Of a stretch of 64,000 bases of DNA, positions 28,976 through 43,500 are shown piece after piece (position 1 is the first letter of the stretch; the number at the start of each line of letters is the position of its first letter). Under the pieces are notes generated by a model that saw only the letters and a list, made by a program, of their open reading frames with translations, was not told where the DNA came from and made no database searches. Source of the stretch: Megachile rotundata (taxonomy: Eukaryota; Arthropoda; Insecta; Hymenoptera; Megachilidae). Location: positions 1 through 64,000 of the forward strand of contig NW_027474132.1 in assembly GCF_050947335.1 (NCBI RefSeq), in the 5' to 3' direction. Made by a program: the position numbers and the translations under genes.

Positions 28976-30887
28976 ATTATGAATCTAACTCATATTATTA
29001 ACCATATTATGCAGATATGATCGATAGAACTACAATTACTATACTCATTACTCTTATTATTATCAATCTAACTCATATTATTAGCCATATTATGCTTATA
29101 TGATCGATAGAACGACATTTACTGTACTTATTACTCTTATCATTATCGATCTAACTCATATTATTAGCCATATTATGCTTATATGATCGATAGAACGACA
29201 ATTACTATACTTATTACTCTTGTTATTATCAATCTAACTCATATTATTAGCCATATTATGCAGATATGATCGATAGAACGACAATTACTATACTTATTAC
29301 ACTCACTATTATCAATCTAACTCATATTATTAACAATATTATGCAGATATGATCGACAGCACGACATTTACTATACTTATTACTCTTATTATTATCAACC
29401 TAACTCATATTATTAGCCATATTATGCTTATATGATCGATAGAACGACAATTACTATGCTTATTATTCTTATTTTTATCAACCTAACTCATATTATTAGC
29501 CGTATTATGCTTATATGATCGATAGAACGACAATTACTATACTTATTACTCTTATTATTATCAATCTAACTCATATTACTAGCCATATTATGCTTATATG
29601 ATCGATAGAACGACAATTACTGTACTTATTACTCTTATTATTATCAATCTAACTCATATTATTAGCCATATTATGCTTATATTATCGATAGAACGACAAT
29701 TACTGTACTTATTACTGTTATTATTATCAATTTAACTCATATTATTAGCCATATTATGCTTAAATGATCGATAGAACGACAATTACTATACTTATTACTA
29801 TTATTATTATCAATCTTACTCATATTATTAGCTATATTATGCATATATGATCGATAGAACGACAATTACTATACTTACTACACTCACTATTATCAATCTA
29901 ACTCATATTATTAACAATATTATGCAGATATGATTGATAGCACGACATTTACTATACTTATTACTCTTATTATTATCAACATAAACTCATATTATTAGCC
30001 ATATTATGTTTACATGATCGATAGAACAACAATTACTATACTTATTATTCTTATTTTTATCAACCTAACTCATATTATTAGCCATATTATGCTTAAATGA
30101 TCGATAGAACGACAATTACTATACTTATTACTCTTATTATTATGAATCTAACTCATATTATTAACCATATTATGCAGATACGATCGATAGAACTACAATT
30201 ACTATACTCATTACTCTTATTATTATCAATCTAACTCATATTATTAGCCATATTATGCTTAAATGATCGATAGAACGACAATTACTATACTCATTACTCG
30301 TATTATTATCAATCTAACTCATATTTTTAGCCGTATTATGCTTATATGATCGATAGAACGACAATTACTATACTTATTACTATTATTATTATCAATCTTA
30401 CTCATATTATTAGCCATATTATGCTTATATGATCGATAGAACGACAATTACTATACTTATTACACTTATTATTATCAATCTAACTCATATTATTAACCAT
30501 ATTATGCTTATATGATCGATAGAACGACAATTACTATACTTATTACTCTTATTATTATCAATCTAACTTATATTACTAGCCATATTATGATTAAATGATC
30601 GATAGAACGACAATTACTATACTTATTACTCTTATTATTATCAATCTGACTCATATTATTAGCCATATTATGTTTATATGATCGATAGAACGACAATTAC
30701 TATACTTATTACTCTTATTATTATCAATCTAACTCATATTACCAGCCATGTTATGCTTAAATGATCGATAGAACGACAATTACTATACTTATTACTCTTA
30801 TTATTATCAATCTATCTCATATTATTAGCCATATTATGCTTATATGATCGATAGAACGACAATTACTATACTCACTACTCTTATTAT
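28922..30887 (-). repeat. Roughly 2-kb block repeated 42 monomers downstream of 25435-27400
   Basis: Aligns with 25435-27400 at an offset of 3486-3487 bp (42 x 83, plus or minus one). Shared rare landmarks are GACATTTACTGTAC (25627 with 29114), GATTGATAGCACG (26445 with 29932), AACATAAACTC and TGTTTACATGATCG. One difference: GATAGGACG near 25704 against GATAGAACG. The same series recurs inside 34490-36455 and in part near 43300, 45045 and 48870, so it is a frequent module of this block. Confidence 0.8.
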
Positions 30888-33470
30888 TATGAATCTAACT
30901 CATATTATTAACCATATTATGCAGATATGATCGATAGAACTACAATTACTATACTTATTACACTTACTATTATCAATCTAACTCATATTATTAGCCATAT
31001 TATGCTTATATGATCGATAGAACGACAATTACTATACTCACTACTCTTACTATTATCAACCTAACTCATATTATTAGCCATATTATGCTTAAATGATCGA
31101 TAGAACGACAATTACTATACTTATTACACTTACTATTATCAATCTAACTCATATTATTAGCCATATTATGCTTATATTATCGATAGAACGACAATTAATG
31201 TACTTATTACTGTTGTTATTATCAATCTAACTCATATTATTAGTCATATTATGCATATATGATCGATAGAACGACAATTACTATACTTATTACACTTACT
31301 ATTATCAATCTAACTCATATTATTAGCCATATTATGCTTAAATGATCGATAGAACGACAATTACTATACTTATTACTCTTATTATTATCAATCTAACTCA
31401 TATTATTACCCATATTATGCTTAAATGATCGATAGAACGACAATTACTATACTTATTACTCTTATTATTATGAATCTAACTCATATTATTAACCATATTA
31501 TGCAGATATGATCGATAGAACTACAATTACTATACTTATTACACTTACTATTATCAATCTAACTCATATTATTAGCCATATTATGCTTATATGATCGATA
31601 GAACGACAATTACTATACTCACTACTCTTACTATTATCAACCTAACTCATATTATTAGCCATATTATGCTTAAATGATCGATAGAACGACAATTAATGTA
31701 CTTATTACTGTTGTTATTATCAATCTAACTCATATTATTAAGCGTATTATGCAGATACGATCGATAGAACTACAATTACTATACATATTACTCTTATTAT
31801 TATCAATCTAACTCATATTATTAGCCGTATTATGCTTAAATGATCGATAGAACGACAATTACTATACTTATTACTCTTATTATTATCAATCTAACTCATA
31901 TTATTAGCCATATTATGCTTATATGATCGACAGAACGACAATTACTATACTGATTATTCTTATTTTTATCAACCTAACTCATATTATTACCCATATTATG
32001 CTTAAATGATCGATAGAACGACAATTACTATACTTATTACTCTTATTATTATGAATCTAACTCATATTATTAACCATATTATGCAGATACGATCGATAGA
32101 ACTACAATTACTATACTCATTACTCTTATTATTATCAATCTAACTTATATTACTAGCCATATTATGATTTAATGATCGATAGAACGACAATTACTATACT
32201 TATTACTCTTATTATTATCAATCTAACTCATATTATTAGCCATATTATGTTTATATGATCGATAGAACGACAATTACTATACTTATTATTCTTATTTTTA
32301 TCAACCTAACTCATATTATTAGACATATTATGCTTAAATGATCGATAGCACGACAATTACTATACTTATTATTCTTATTTTTATCAACCTAACTCATATT
32401 ATTAGCCATATTATGCTTAAATGATCGATAGAACGACAATTACTATACTTATTCCACTTACTATTATCAATCTAACTCATATTATTAGCCATATTATGCT
32501 TAAATGATCGATAGAACGACAATTACTATACTTATTACTCTTATTATTATCAATCTAACTCATATTATTAGTCATACTATGCATATATGATCGATAGAAC
32601 GACAATTACTATACTTATTACACTTATTATTATCAACCTAACTCATATTATTAGCCATATTATGCTTAAATGATCGATAGAACGACAATTACTATACTTA
32701 TTACTCTTATTATTATTAATCTAACTCATATTATTAGCCATATTATGCTTATATGATCGACAGAACGACAATTACTATACTTATTATTCTTATTTTTATC
32801 AACCTAACTCATATTATTAGACATATTATGCTTAAATGATCGATAGCACGACAATTACTATACTTATTATTCTTATTTTTATCAACCTAACTCATATTAT
32901 TAGACATATTATGCTTAAATGATCGATAGCACGACAATTACTATACTTATTATTCTTATTTTTATCAACCTAACTCATATTATTAAGCCATATTATGCTT
33001 AAATGATCGATAGAACTACAATTACTATACTTATTACACTTACTATTATCAATCTAACTCATATTATTAGCCATATTATGCAGATATGATCGATAGAACG
33101 ACAATTACTATACTTATTACACTCACTATTATCAATCTAACTCATATTATTAACAATATTATGCAGATATGATCGATAGCACGACATTTACTATACTTAT
33201 TACTCTTATTATTATCAACCTAACTCATATTATTAGCCATATTATGCTTATATGATCGATAGAACGACAATTACTATGCTTATTATTCTTATTTTTATCA
33301 ACCTAACTCATATTATTAGCCGTATTATGCTTATATGATCGATAGAACGACAATTACTATACTTATTACTCTTATTATTATCAATCTAACTCATATTACT
33401 AGCCATATTATGCTTATATGATCGATAGAACGACAATTACTATACTTATTACTCTTATTATTATCAATCT
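30888..33470 (-). repeat. Reverse-block mosaic with AAGCGTATTATG landmark
   Basis: Satellite only. The unusual one-base-longer junction ATTATTAAGCGTATTATG at 31740 recurs at 40541, about 42030, about 46684 and 63204. The series after it (TACTGATTATTC, TTATTACCC, AGATACGATCG, ATTATGATT) matches 40541-41800 with a few changes, at an offset near 8801 bp. A seven-monomer repeat of the GTTGTTATTATC lineage also lies near 31200-31700. No other content was seen. Confidence 0.78.
32781..33030 (-). repeat. Three consecutive monomers of the TTATTTTTATCAACC type
   Basis: The variant TTATTATTCTTATTTTTATC starts at 32781, 32864 and 32947, three monomers in a row. The second and third are preceded by GACATATTATGCTTAAATG and GATAGCACGAC. 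Elsewhere this type is usually single or paired, so the run looks like local single-unit homogenisation. The same triplet recurs at 41582, 41665 and 41748, which shows it was copied as part of a larger block. Confidence 0.82.
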
Positions 33471-36400
33471 AACTCATATTATTAGCCATATTATGCTTAT
33501 ATTATCGATAGAACGACAATTACTGTACTTATTACTGTTATTATTATCAATTTAACTCATATTATTAGCCATATTATGCTTAAATGATCGATAGAACGAC
33601 AATTACTATACTTATTGCTATTATTATTATCAATCTAACTCATATTATTAACCATATTATGCAGATATGATCGATAGCACGACATTTACTATACTTATTA
33701 CTCTTATTATTATCAACCTAACTCATATTATTAGCCATATTATGCTTATATTATCGATAGAACGACAATTAATGTACTTATTACTGTTGTTATTATCAAT
33801 CTAACTCATATTATTAGTCATATTATGCATATATGATCGATAGAACGACAATTACTATACTTATTACTCTTATTATTATCAATCTAACTCATATTACCAG
33901 CCATGTTATGCTTAAATGATCGATAGAACGACAATTACTATACTTATTACTCTTATTATTATCAATCTATCTCATATTATTAGCCATATTATGCTTATAT
34001 GATCGATAGAACTACAATTACTATACCCATTACTCTTATTAATATCAATCTAACTCATATTATTAGCCATATTATGCTTATATGATCGATAGAACGACAA
34101 TTACTATACTTATTACTCTTATTATTATCAATCTAACTCATATTATTAGCCATATTATGCAGATATGATCGATAGAACGACAATTACTATACTTATTACA
34201 CTCACTACTATCAATCTATCTCATATTATTAACAATATTATGCAGATATGATCGATAGCACGACATTTACTATACTTATTACTCTTATTATTATCAACCT
34301 AACTCATATTATTAGCCATATTATGCTTATATGATCGATAGAACGACAATTACTATACTTATTACTCTTATTATTATCAATCTAACTCATATTATTCGCC
34401 ATATTATGCTTATATGATCGACAGAACGACAATTACTATACTTATTATTCTTATTTTTATCAACCTAACTCATATTATTACCCATATTATGCTTAAATGA
34501 TCGATAGAACGACAATTACTATACTTATTACTCTTATTATTATGAATCTAACTCATATTATTAACCATATTATGCAGATATGATCGATAGAACTACAATT
34601 ACTATACTCATTACTCTTATTATTATCAATCTAACTCATATTATTAGCCATATTATGCTTATATGATCGATAGAACGACATTTACTGTACTTATTACTCT
34701 TATCATTATCGATCTAACTCATATTATTAGCCATATTATGCTTATATGATCGATAGAACGACAATTACTATACTTATTACTCTTATTATTATCAATCTAA
34801 CTCATATTATTAGCCATATTATGCAGATATGATCGATAGAACGACAATTACTATACTTATTACACTCACTATTATCAATCTAACTCATATTATTAACAAT
34901 ATTATGCAGATATGATCGACAGCACGACATTTACTATACTTATTACTCTTATTATTATCAACCTAACTCATATTATTAGCCATATTATGCTTATATGATC
35001 GATAGAACGACAATTACTATGCTTATTATTCTTATTTTTATCAACCTAACTCATATTATTAGCCGTATTATGCTTATATGATCGATAGAACGACAATTAC
35101 TATACTTATTACTCTTATTATTATCAATCTAACTCATATTACTAGCCATATTATGCTTATATGATCGATAGAACGACAATTACTGTACTTATTACTCTTA
35201 TTATTATCAATCTAACTCATATTATTAGCCATATTATGCTTATATTATCGATAGAACGACAATTACTGTACTTATTACTGTTATTATTATCAATTTAACT
35301 CATATTATTAGCCATATTATGCTTAAATGATCGATAGAACGACAATTACTATACTTATTACTATTATTATTATCAATCTTACTCATATTATTAGCTATAT
35401 TATGCATATATGATGGATAGAACGACAATTACTATACTTACTACACTCACTATTATCAATCTAACTCATATTATTAACAATATTATGCAGATATGATTGA
35501 TAGCACGACATTTACTATACTTATTACTCTTATTATTATCAACATAAACTCATATTATTAGCCATATTATGTTTACATGATCGATAGAACAACAATTACT
35601 ATACTTATTATTCTTATTTTTATCAACCTAACTCATATTATTAAGCCATATTATGCTTAAATGATCGATAGAACGACAATTACTATACTTATTACTCTTA
35701 TTATTATGAATCTAACTCATATTATTAACCATATTATGCAGATACGATCGATAGAACTACAATTACTATACTCATTACTCTTATTATTATCAATCTAACT
35801 CATATTATTAGCCATATTATGCTTAAATGATCGATAGAACGACAATTACTATACTCATTACTCGTATTATTATCAATCTAACTCATATTTTTAGCCGTAT
35901 TATGCTTATATGATCGATAGAACGACAATTACTATACTTATTACTATTATTATTATCAATCTTACTCATATTATTAGCCATATTATGCTTATATGATCGA
36001 TAGAACGACAATTACTATACTTATTACACTTATTATTATCAATCTAACTCATATTATTAACCATATTATGCTTATATGATCGATAGAACGACAATTACTA
36101 TACTTATTACTCTTATTATTATCAATCTAACTTATATTACTAGCCATATTATGATTAAATGATCGATAGAACGACAATTACTATACTTATTACTCTTATT
36201 ATTATCAATCTGACTCATATTATTAGCCATATTATGTTTATATGATCGATAGAACGACAATTACTATACTTATTACTCTTATTATTATCAATCTAACTCA
36301 TATTACCAGCCATGTTATGCTTAAATGATCGATAGAACGACAATTACTATACTTATTACTCTTATTATTATCAATCTATCTCATATTATTAGCCATATTA

Positions 36401-38030
36401 TGCTTATATGATCGATAGAACGACAATTACTATACTCACTACTCTTATTATTATCGATCTAACTCATATTATTAGCCATATTATGCTTATATTATCGATA
36501 GAACGACAATTACTGTACTTATTACTGTTATTATTATCAATCTAACTCATATTATTAGCCATATTATGCATATGTGATCGATAGAACGACAATTAGTATA
36601 CTTATTACACTTACTATTATCAATCTAACTCATATTATTAGCCATATTATGCATATATGATCGATAGAACGACAATTACTGTACTTATTACTCTTATCAT
36701 TATCGATCTAACTCATATTATTAGCCATATTATGCTTATATTATCGATAGAACGACAATTACTGTACCTATTACTGTTATTATTATCAATCTAACTCATA
36801 TTATTAGCCATATTATGCTTATATGATCGATAGAACGACAATTACTATACTCACTACTCTTATTATTATCAATCTAACTCATATTATTAGACATATTATG
36901 CATATATGATCGACAGAACGACAATTACTGTACTTATTACGCTTATCATTATTGATCTAACTCATATTAGTAGCCATATTATGCTTATATTATCGATAGA
37001 ACGACCATTACTGTACTTATTACTGTTATTATTATCAATCTAACTCATATTATTAGCCATATTATGCATATATGATCGATAGAACGACAATTACTATACT
37101 TATTACACTTACTATTATCAATCTAACTCATATTATTAACCATATCATGCAGATATGATCGATAGCACGACATTTACTATACATATTACTCTTATTATTA
37201 TCAACCTAACTCATATTATTAGCCATATTATGCTTATATTATCGATAGAACGACAATTAATGTACTTATTACTGTTGTTATTATCAATCTAACTCATATT
37301 ATTAGTCATATTATGCATATATGATCGATAGAACGACAATTACTATACTTATTACACTTACTATTATCAATCTAACTCATATTATTAGCCATATTATGCT
37401 TAAATGATCGATAGAACGACAATTACTATACTTATTACTCTTATTATTATCAATCTAACTCATATTATTACCCATATTATGCTTAAATGATCGATAGAAC
37501 GACAATTACTATACTTATTACTCTTATTATTATGAATCTAACTCATATTATTAACCATATTATGCAGATATGATCGATAGAACTACAATTACTATACTTA
37601 TTACACTTACTATTATCAATCTAACTCATATTATTAGCCATATTATGCTTATATGATCGATAGAACGACAATTACTATACTCACTACTCTTACTATTATC
37701 AACCTAACTCATATTATTAGCCATATTATGCTTAAATGATCGATAGAACGACAATTACTATACTTATTACACTTACTATTATCAATCTAACTCATATTAT
37801 TAGCCATATTATGCTTATATTATCGATAGAACGACAATTAATGTACTTATTGCTGTTGTTATTATCAATCTAACTCATATTATTAGTCATATTATGCATA
37901 TATGATCGATAGAACGACAATTACTATACTTATTACACTTACTATTATCAATCTAACTCATATTATTAGCCATATTATGCTTAAATGATCGATAGAACGA
38001 CAATTACTATACTTATTACTCTTATTATTA
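33471..38030 (-). repeat. Large shared block, copy 2 (109-monomer offset)
   Basis: Counterpart of 24421-28975. It includes another version of the roughly 2-kb module (about 34490-36455) and overlaps the first 26-monomer unit that starts at 36213. Differences from copy 1 include ACTATCAATC near 34207 (ACTATTATC type elsewhere), GATGGATAG near 35412, an extra A in ATTATTAAGCC near 35640, and TATACATATTAC near 37180. These few private changes imply a moderately recent duplication. Confidence 0.8.
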
Positions 38031-38370
38031 TCAATCTAACTCATATTATTACCCATATTATGCTTAAATGATCGATAGAACGACAATTACTATACTTATT
38101 ACTCTTATTATTATGAATCTAACTCATATTATTAACCATATTATGCAGATATGATCGATAGAACTACAATTACTATACTTATTACACTTACTATTATCAA
38201 TCTAACTCATATTATTAGCCATATTATGCTTATATGATCGATAGAACGACAATTACTATACTCACTACTCTTACTATTATCAACCTAACTCATATTATTA
38301 GCCATATTATGCTTAAATGATCGATAGAACGACAATTACTATACTTATTACTCTTATTATTATGAATCTA
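36213..38370 (-). repeat. 26-monomer higher-order repeat, copy 1
   Basis: A 2158-bp unit, exactly 26 x 83, repeated directly at 38371. Pairs: CATATCATGC 37141 with 39299, and the GTTGTTATTATC monomers. Within the unit there is a seven-monomer (581-bp) repetition: ACTGTTGTT at 37271 and GCTGTTGTT at 37852. One difference from copy 2: TATACATATTAC near 37180 against TATACTTATTAC. Much of the unit reappears at 60850-62600. Confidence 0.86.
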
Positions 38371-40528
38371 ACTCATATTATTAGCCATATTATGTTTATA
38401 TGATCGATAGAACGACAATTACTATACTTATTACTCTTATTATTATCAATCTAACTCATATTACCAGCCATGTTATGCTTAAATGATCGATAGAACGACA
38501 ATTACTATACTTATTACTCTTATTATTATCAATCTATCTCATATTATTAGCCATATTATGCTTATATGATCGATAGAACGACAATTACTATACTCACTAC
38601 TCTTATTATTATCGATCTAACTCATATTATTAGCCATATTATGCTTATATTATCGATAGAACGACAATTACTGTACTTATTACTGTTATTATTATCAATC
38701 TAACTCATATTATTAGCCATATTATGCATATGTGATCGATAGAACGACAATTAGTATACTTATTACACTTACTATTATCAATCTAACTCATATTATTAGC
38801 CATATTATGCATATATGATCGATAGAACGACAATTACTGTACTTATTACTCTTATCATTATCGATCTAACTCATATTATTAGCCATATTATGCTTATATT
38901 ATCGATAGAACGACAATTACTGTACCTATTACTGTTATTATTATCAATCTAACTCATATTATTAGCCATATTATGCTTATATGATCGATAGAACGACAAT
39001 TACTATACTCACTACTCTTATTATTATCAATCTAACTCATATTATTAGACATATTATGCATATATGATCGACAGAACGACAATTACTGTACTTATTACGC
39101 TTATCATTATTGATCTAACTCATATTAGTAGCCATATTATGCTTATATTATCGATAGAACGACCATTACTGTACTTATTACTGTTATTATTATCAATCTA
39201 ACTCATATTATTAGCCATATTATGCATATATGATCGATAGAACGACAATTACTATACTTATTACACTTACTATTATCAATCTAACTCATATTATTAACCA
39301 TATCATGCAGATATGATCGATAGCACGACATTTACTATACTTATTACTCTTATTATTATCAACCTAACTCATATTATTAGCCATATTATGCTTATATTAT
39401 CGATAGAACGACAATTAATGTACTTATTACTGTTGTTATTATCAATCTAACTCATATTATTAGTCATATTATGCATATATGATCGATAGAACGACAATTA
39501 CTATACTTATTACACTTACTATTATCAATCTAACTCATATTATTAGCCATATTATGCTTAAATGATCGATAGAACGACAATTACTATACTTATTACTCTT
39601 ATTATTATCAATCTAACTCATATTATTACCCATATTATGCTTAAATGATCGATAGAACGACAATTACTATACTTATTACTCTTATTATTATGAATCTAAC
39701 TCATATTATTAACCATATTATGCAGATATGATCGATAGAACTACAATTACTATACTTATTACACTTACTATTATCAATCTAACTCATATTATTAGCCATA
39801 TTATGCTTATATGATCGATAGAACGACAATTACTATACTCACTACTCTTACTATTATCAACCTAACTCATATTATTAGCCATATTATGCTTAAATGATCG
39901 ATAGAACGACAATTACTATACTTATTACACTTACTATTATCAATCTAACTCATATTATTAGCCATATTATGCTTATATTATCGATAGAACGACAATTAAT
40001 GTACTTATTGCTGTTGTTATTATCAATCTAACTCATATTATTAGTCATATTATGCATATATGATCGATAGAACGACAATTACTATACTTATTACACTTAC
40101 TATTATCAATCTAACTCATATTATTAGCCATATTATGCTTAAATGATCGATAGAACGACAATTACTATACTTATTACTCTTATTATTATCAATCTAACTC
40201 ATATTATTACCCATATTATGCTTAAATGATCGATAGAACGACAATTACTATACTTATTACTCTTATTATTATGAATCTAACTCATATTATTAACCATATT
40301 ATGCAGATATGATCGATAGAACTACAATTACTATACTTATTACACTTACTATTATCAATCTAACTCATATTATTAGCCATATTATGCTTATATGATCGAT
40401 AGAACGACAATTACTATACTCACTACTCTTACTATTATCAACCTAACTCATATTATTAGCCATATTATGCTTAAATGATCGATAGAACGACAATTACTAT
40501 ACTTATTACTCTTATTATTATGAATCTA
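38371..40528 (-). repeat. 26-monomer higher-order repeat, copy 2
   Basis: Direct tandem copy of 36213-38370. Alignment ends near 40538, where copy 2 continues into ATTATTAAGCGTATT while copy 1 continues into ATTATTAGCCATATT. The near-identity, including the GCTGTTGTT private base (37852 with 40010), indicates a recent event. Confidence 0.86.
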
Positions 40529-43500
40529 ACTCATATTATTAAGCGTATTATGCAGATACGATCGATAGAACTACAATTACTATACATATTACTCTTATTA
40601 TTATCAATCTAACTCATATTATTAGCCGTATTATGCTTAAATGATCGATAGAACGACAATTACTATACTTATTACTCTTATTATTATCAATCTAACTCAT
40701 ATTATTAGCCATATTATGCTTATATGATCGACAGAACGACAATTACTATACTGATTATTCTTATTTTTATCAACCTAACTCATATTATTACCCATATTAT
40801 GCTTAAATGATCGATAGAACGACAATTACTATACTTATTACTCTTATTATTATGAATCTAACTCATATTATTAACCATATTATGCAGATACGATCGATAG
40901 AACTACAATTACTATACTCATTACTCTTATTATTATCAATCTAACTTATATTACTAGCCATATTATGATTAAATGATCGATAGAACGACAAATACTATAC
41001 TTATTACTCTTATTATTATCAATCTAACTCATATTATTAGCCATATTATGTTTATATGATCGATAGAACGACAATTACTATACTTATTATTCTTATTTTT
41101 ATCAACCTAACTCATATTATTAGACATATTATGCTTAAATGATCGATAGCACGACAATTACTATACTTATTATTCTTATTTTTATCAACCTAACTCATAT
41201 TATTAGCCATATTATGCTTAAATGATCGATAGAACGACAATTACTACACTTATTCCACTTACTATTATCAATCTAACTCATATTATTAGCCATATTATGC
41301 TTAAATGATCGATAGAACGACAATTACTATACTTATTACTCTTATTATTATCAATCTAACTCATATTATTAGTCATATTATGCATATATGATCGATAGAA
41401 CGACAATTACTATACTTATTACACTTATTATTATCAACCTAACTCATATTATTAGCCATATTATGCTTAAATGATCGATAGAACGACAATTACTATACTT
41501 ATTACTCTTATTATTATTAATCTAACTCATATTATTAGCCATATTATGCTTATATGATCGACAGAACGACAATTACTATACTTATTATTCTTATTTTTAT
41601 CAACCTAACTCATATTATTAGACATATTATGCTTAAATGATCGATAGCACGACAATTACTATACTTATTATTCTTATTTTTATCAACCTAACTCATATTA
41701 TTAGACATATTATGCTTAAATGATCGATAGCACGACAATTACTATACTTATTATTCTTATTTTTATCAACCTAACTCATATTATTAGCCATATTATGCTT
41801 AAATGATCGATAGAACTACAATTACTATACTTATTACACTTACTATTATCAATCTAACTCATATTATTAGCCATATTATGCTTATATGATCGATAGAACG
41901 ACAATTACTATACTCACTACTCTTACTATTATCAACCTAACTCATATTATTAGCCATATTATGCTTAAATGATCGATAGAACGACAATTACTATACTTAT
42001 TACTCTTATTATTATGAATCTAACTCATATTATTAAGCGTATTATGCAGATACGATCGATAGAACTACAATTACTATACTTATTACTCTTATTATTATCA
42101 ATCTAACTCATATTATTAGCCGTATTATGCTTAAATGATCGATGGAACGACAATTACTATACTTATTACTCTTATTATTATCAATCTAACTCATATTATT
42201 AGCCATATTATGCTTATATGATCGACAGAACGACAATTACTATACTGATTATTCTTATTTTTATCAACCTAACTCATATTATTACCCATATTATGCTTAA
42301 ATGATCGATAGAACGACAATTACTATACTTATTACTCTTATTATTATGAATCTAACTCATATTATTAAGCATATTATGCAGATACGATCGATAGAACTAC
42401 AATTACTATACTTATTACTCTTATTATTATCAATCTAACTCATATTATTAGCCGTACTATGCTTAAATGATCGATAGAACGACAATTACTATACTTATTA
42501 CTCTTATTATTATCAATCTAACTCATATTATTCGCCATATTATGCTTATATGATCGACAGAACGACAATTACTATACTTATTATTCTTATCTTTATCAAC
42601 CTAACTCATATTATTACCCATATTATGCTTAAATGATCGATAGAACGACAATTACTATACTTATTACTCTTATTATTATGAATCTAACTCATATTATTAA
42701 CCATATTATGCAGATATGATCGATAGAACTACAATTACTATACTCATTACTCTTATTATTATCAATCTAACTCATATTATTAGCCATATTATGCTTATAT
42801 GATCGATAGAACGACAATTACTGTACTTATTACTCTTATCATTATCGATCTAACTCATATTATTAGCCATATTATGCTTATATGATCGATAGAACGACAA
42901 TTACTATACTTATTACTCTTATTATTATCAATCTAACTCATATTATTAGCCATATTATGCAGATATGATCGATAGAACGACAATTACTATACTTATTACA
43001 CTCACTATTATCAATCTAACTCATATTATTAGCCATATTATGCTTATATTATCGATAGAACGACAATTACTGTACTTATTACTGTTATTATTATCAATTT
43101 TACTCATATTATTAGCCATATTATGCTTAAATGATCGATAGAACGACAATTACTTTACTTATTACTATTATTATTATCAATCTTACTCATATTATTAGCT
43201 ATATTATGCATATATGATCGATAGAACGACAATTACTATACTTACTACACTCACTATTATCAATCTAACTCATATTATTAACAATATTATGCAGATATGA
43301 TTGATAGCACGACATTTACTATACTTATTACTCTTATTATTATCAACATAAACTCATATTATTAGCCATATTATGTTTACATGATCGATAGAACAACAAT
43401 TACTATACTTATTATTCTTATTTTTATCAACCTAACTCATATTATTAGCCATATTATGCTTAAATGATCGATAGAACGACAATTACTATACTTATTACTC

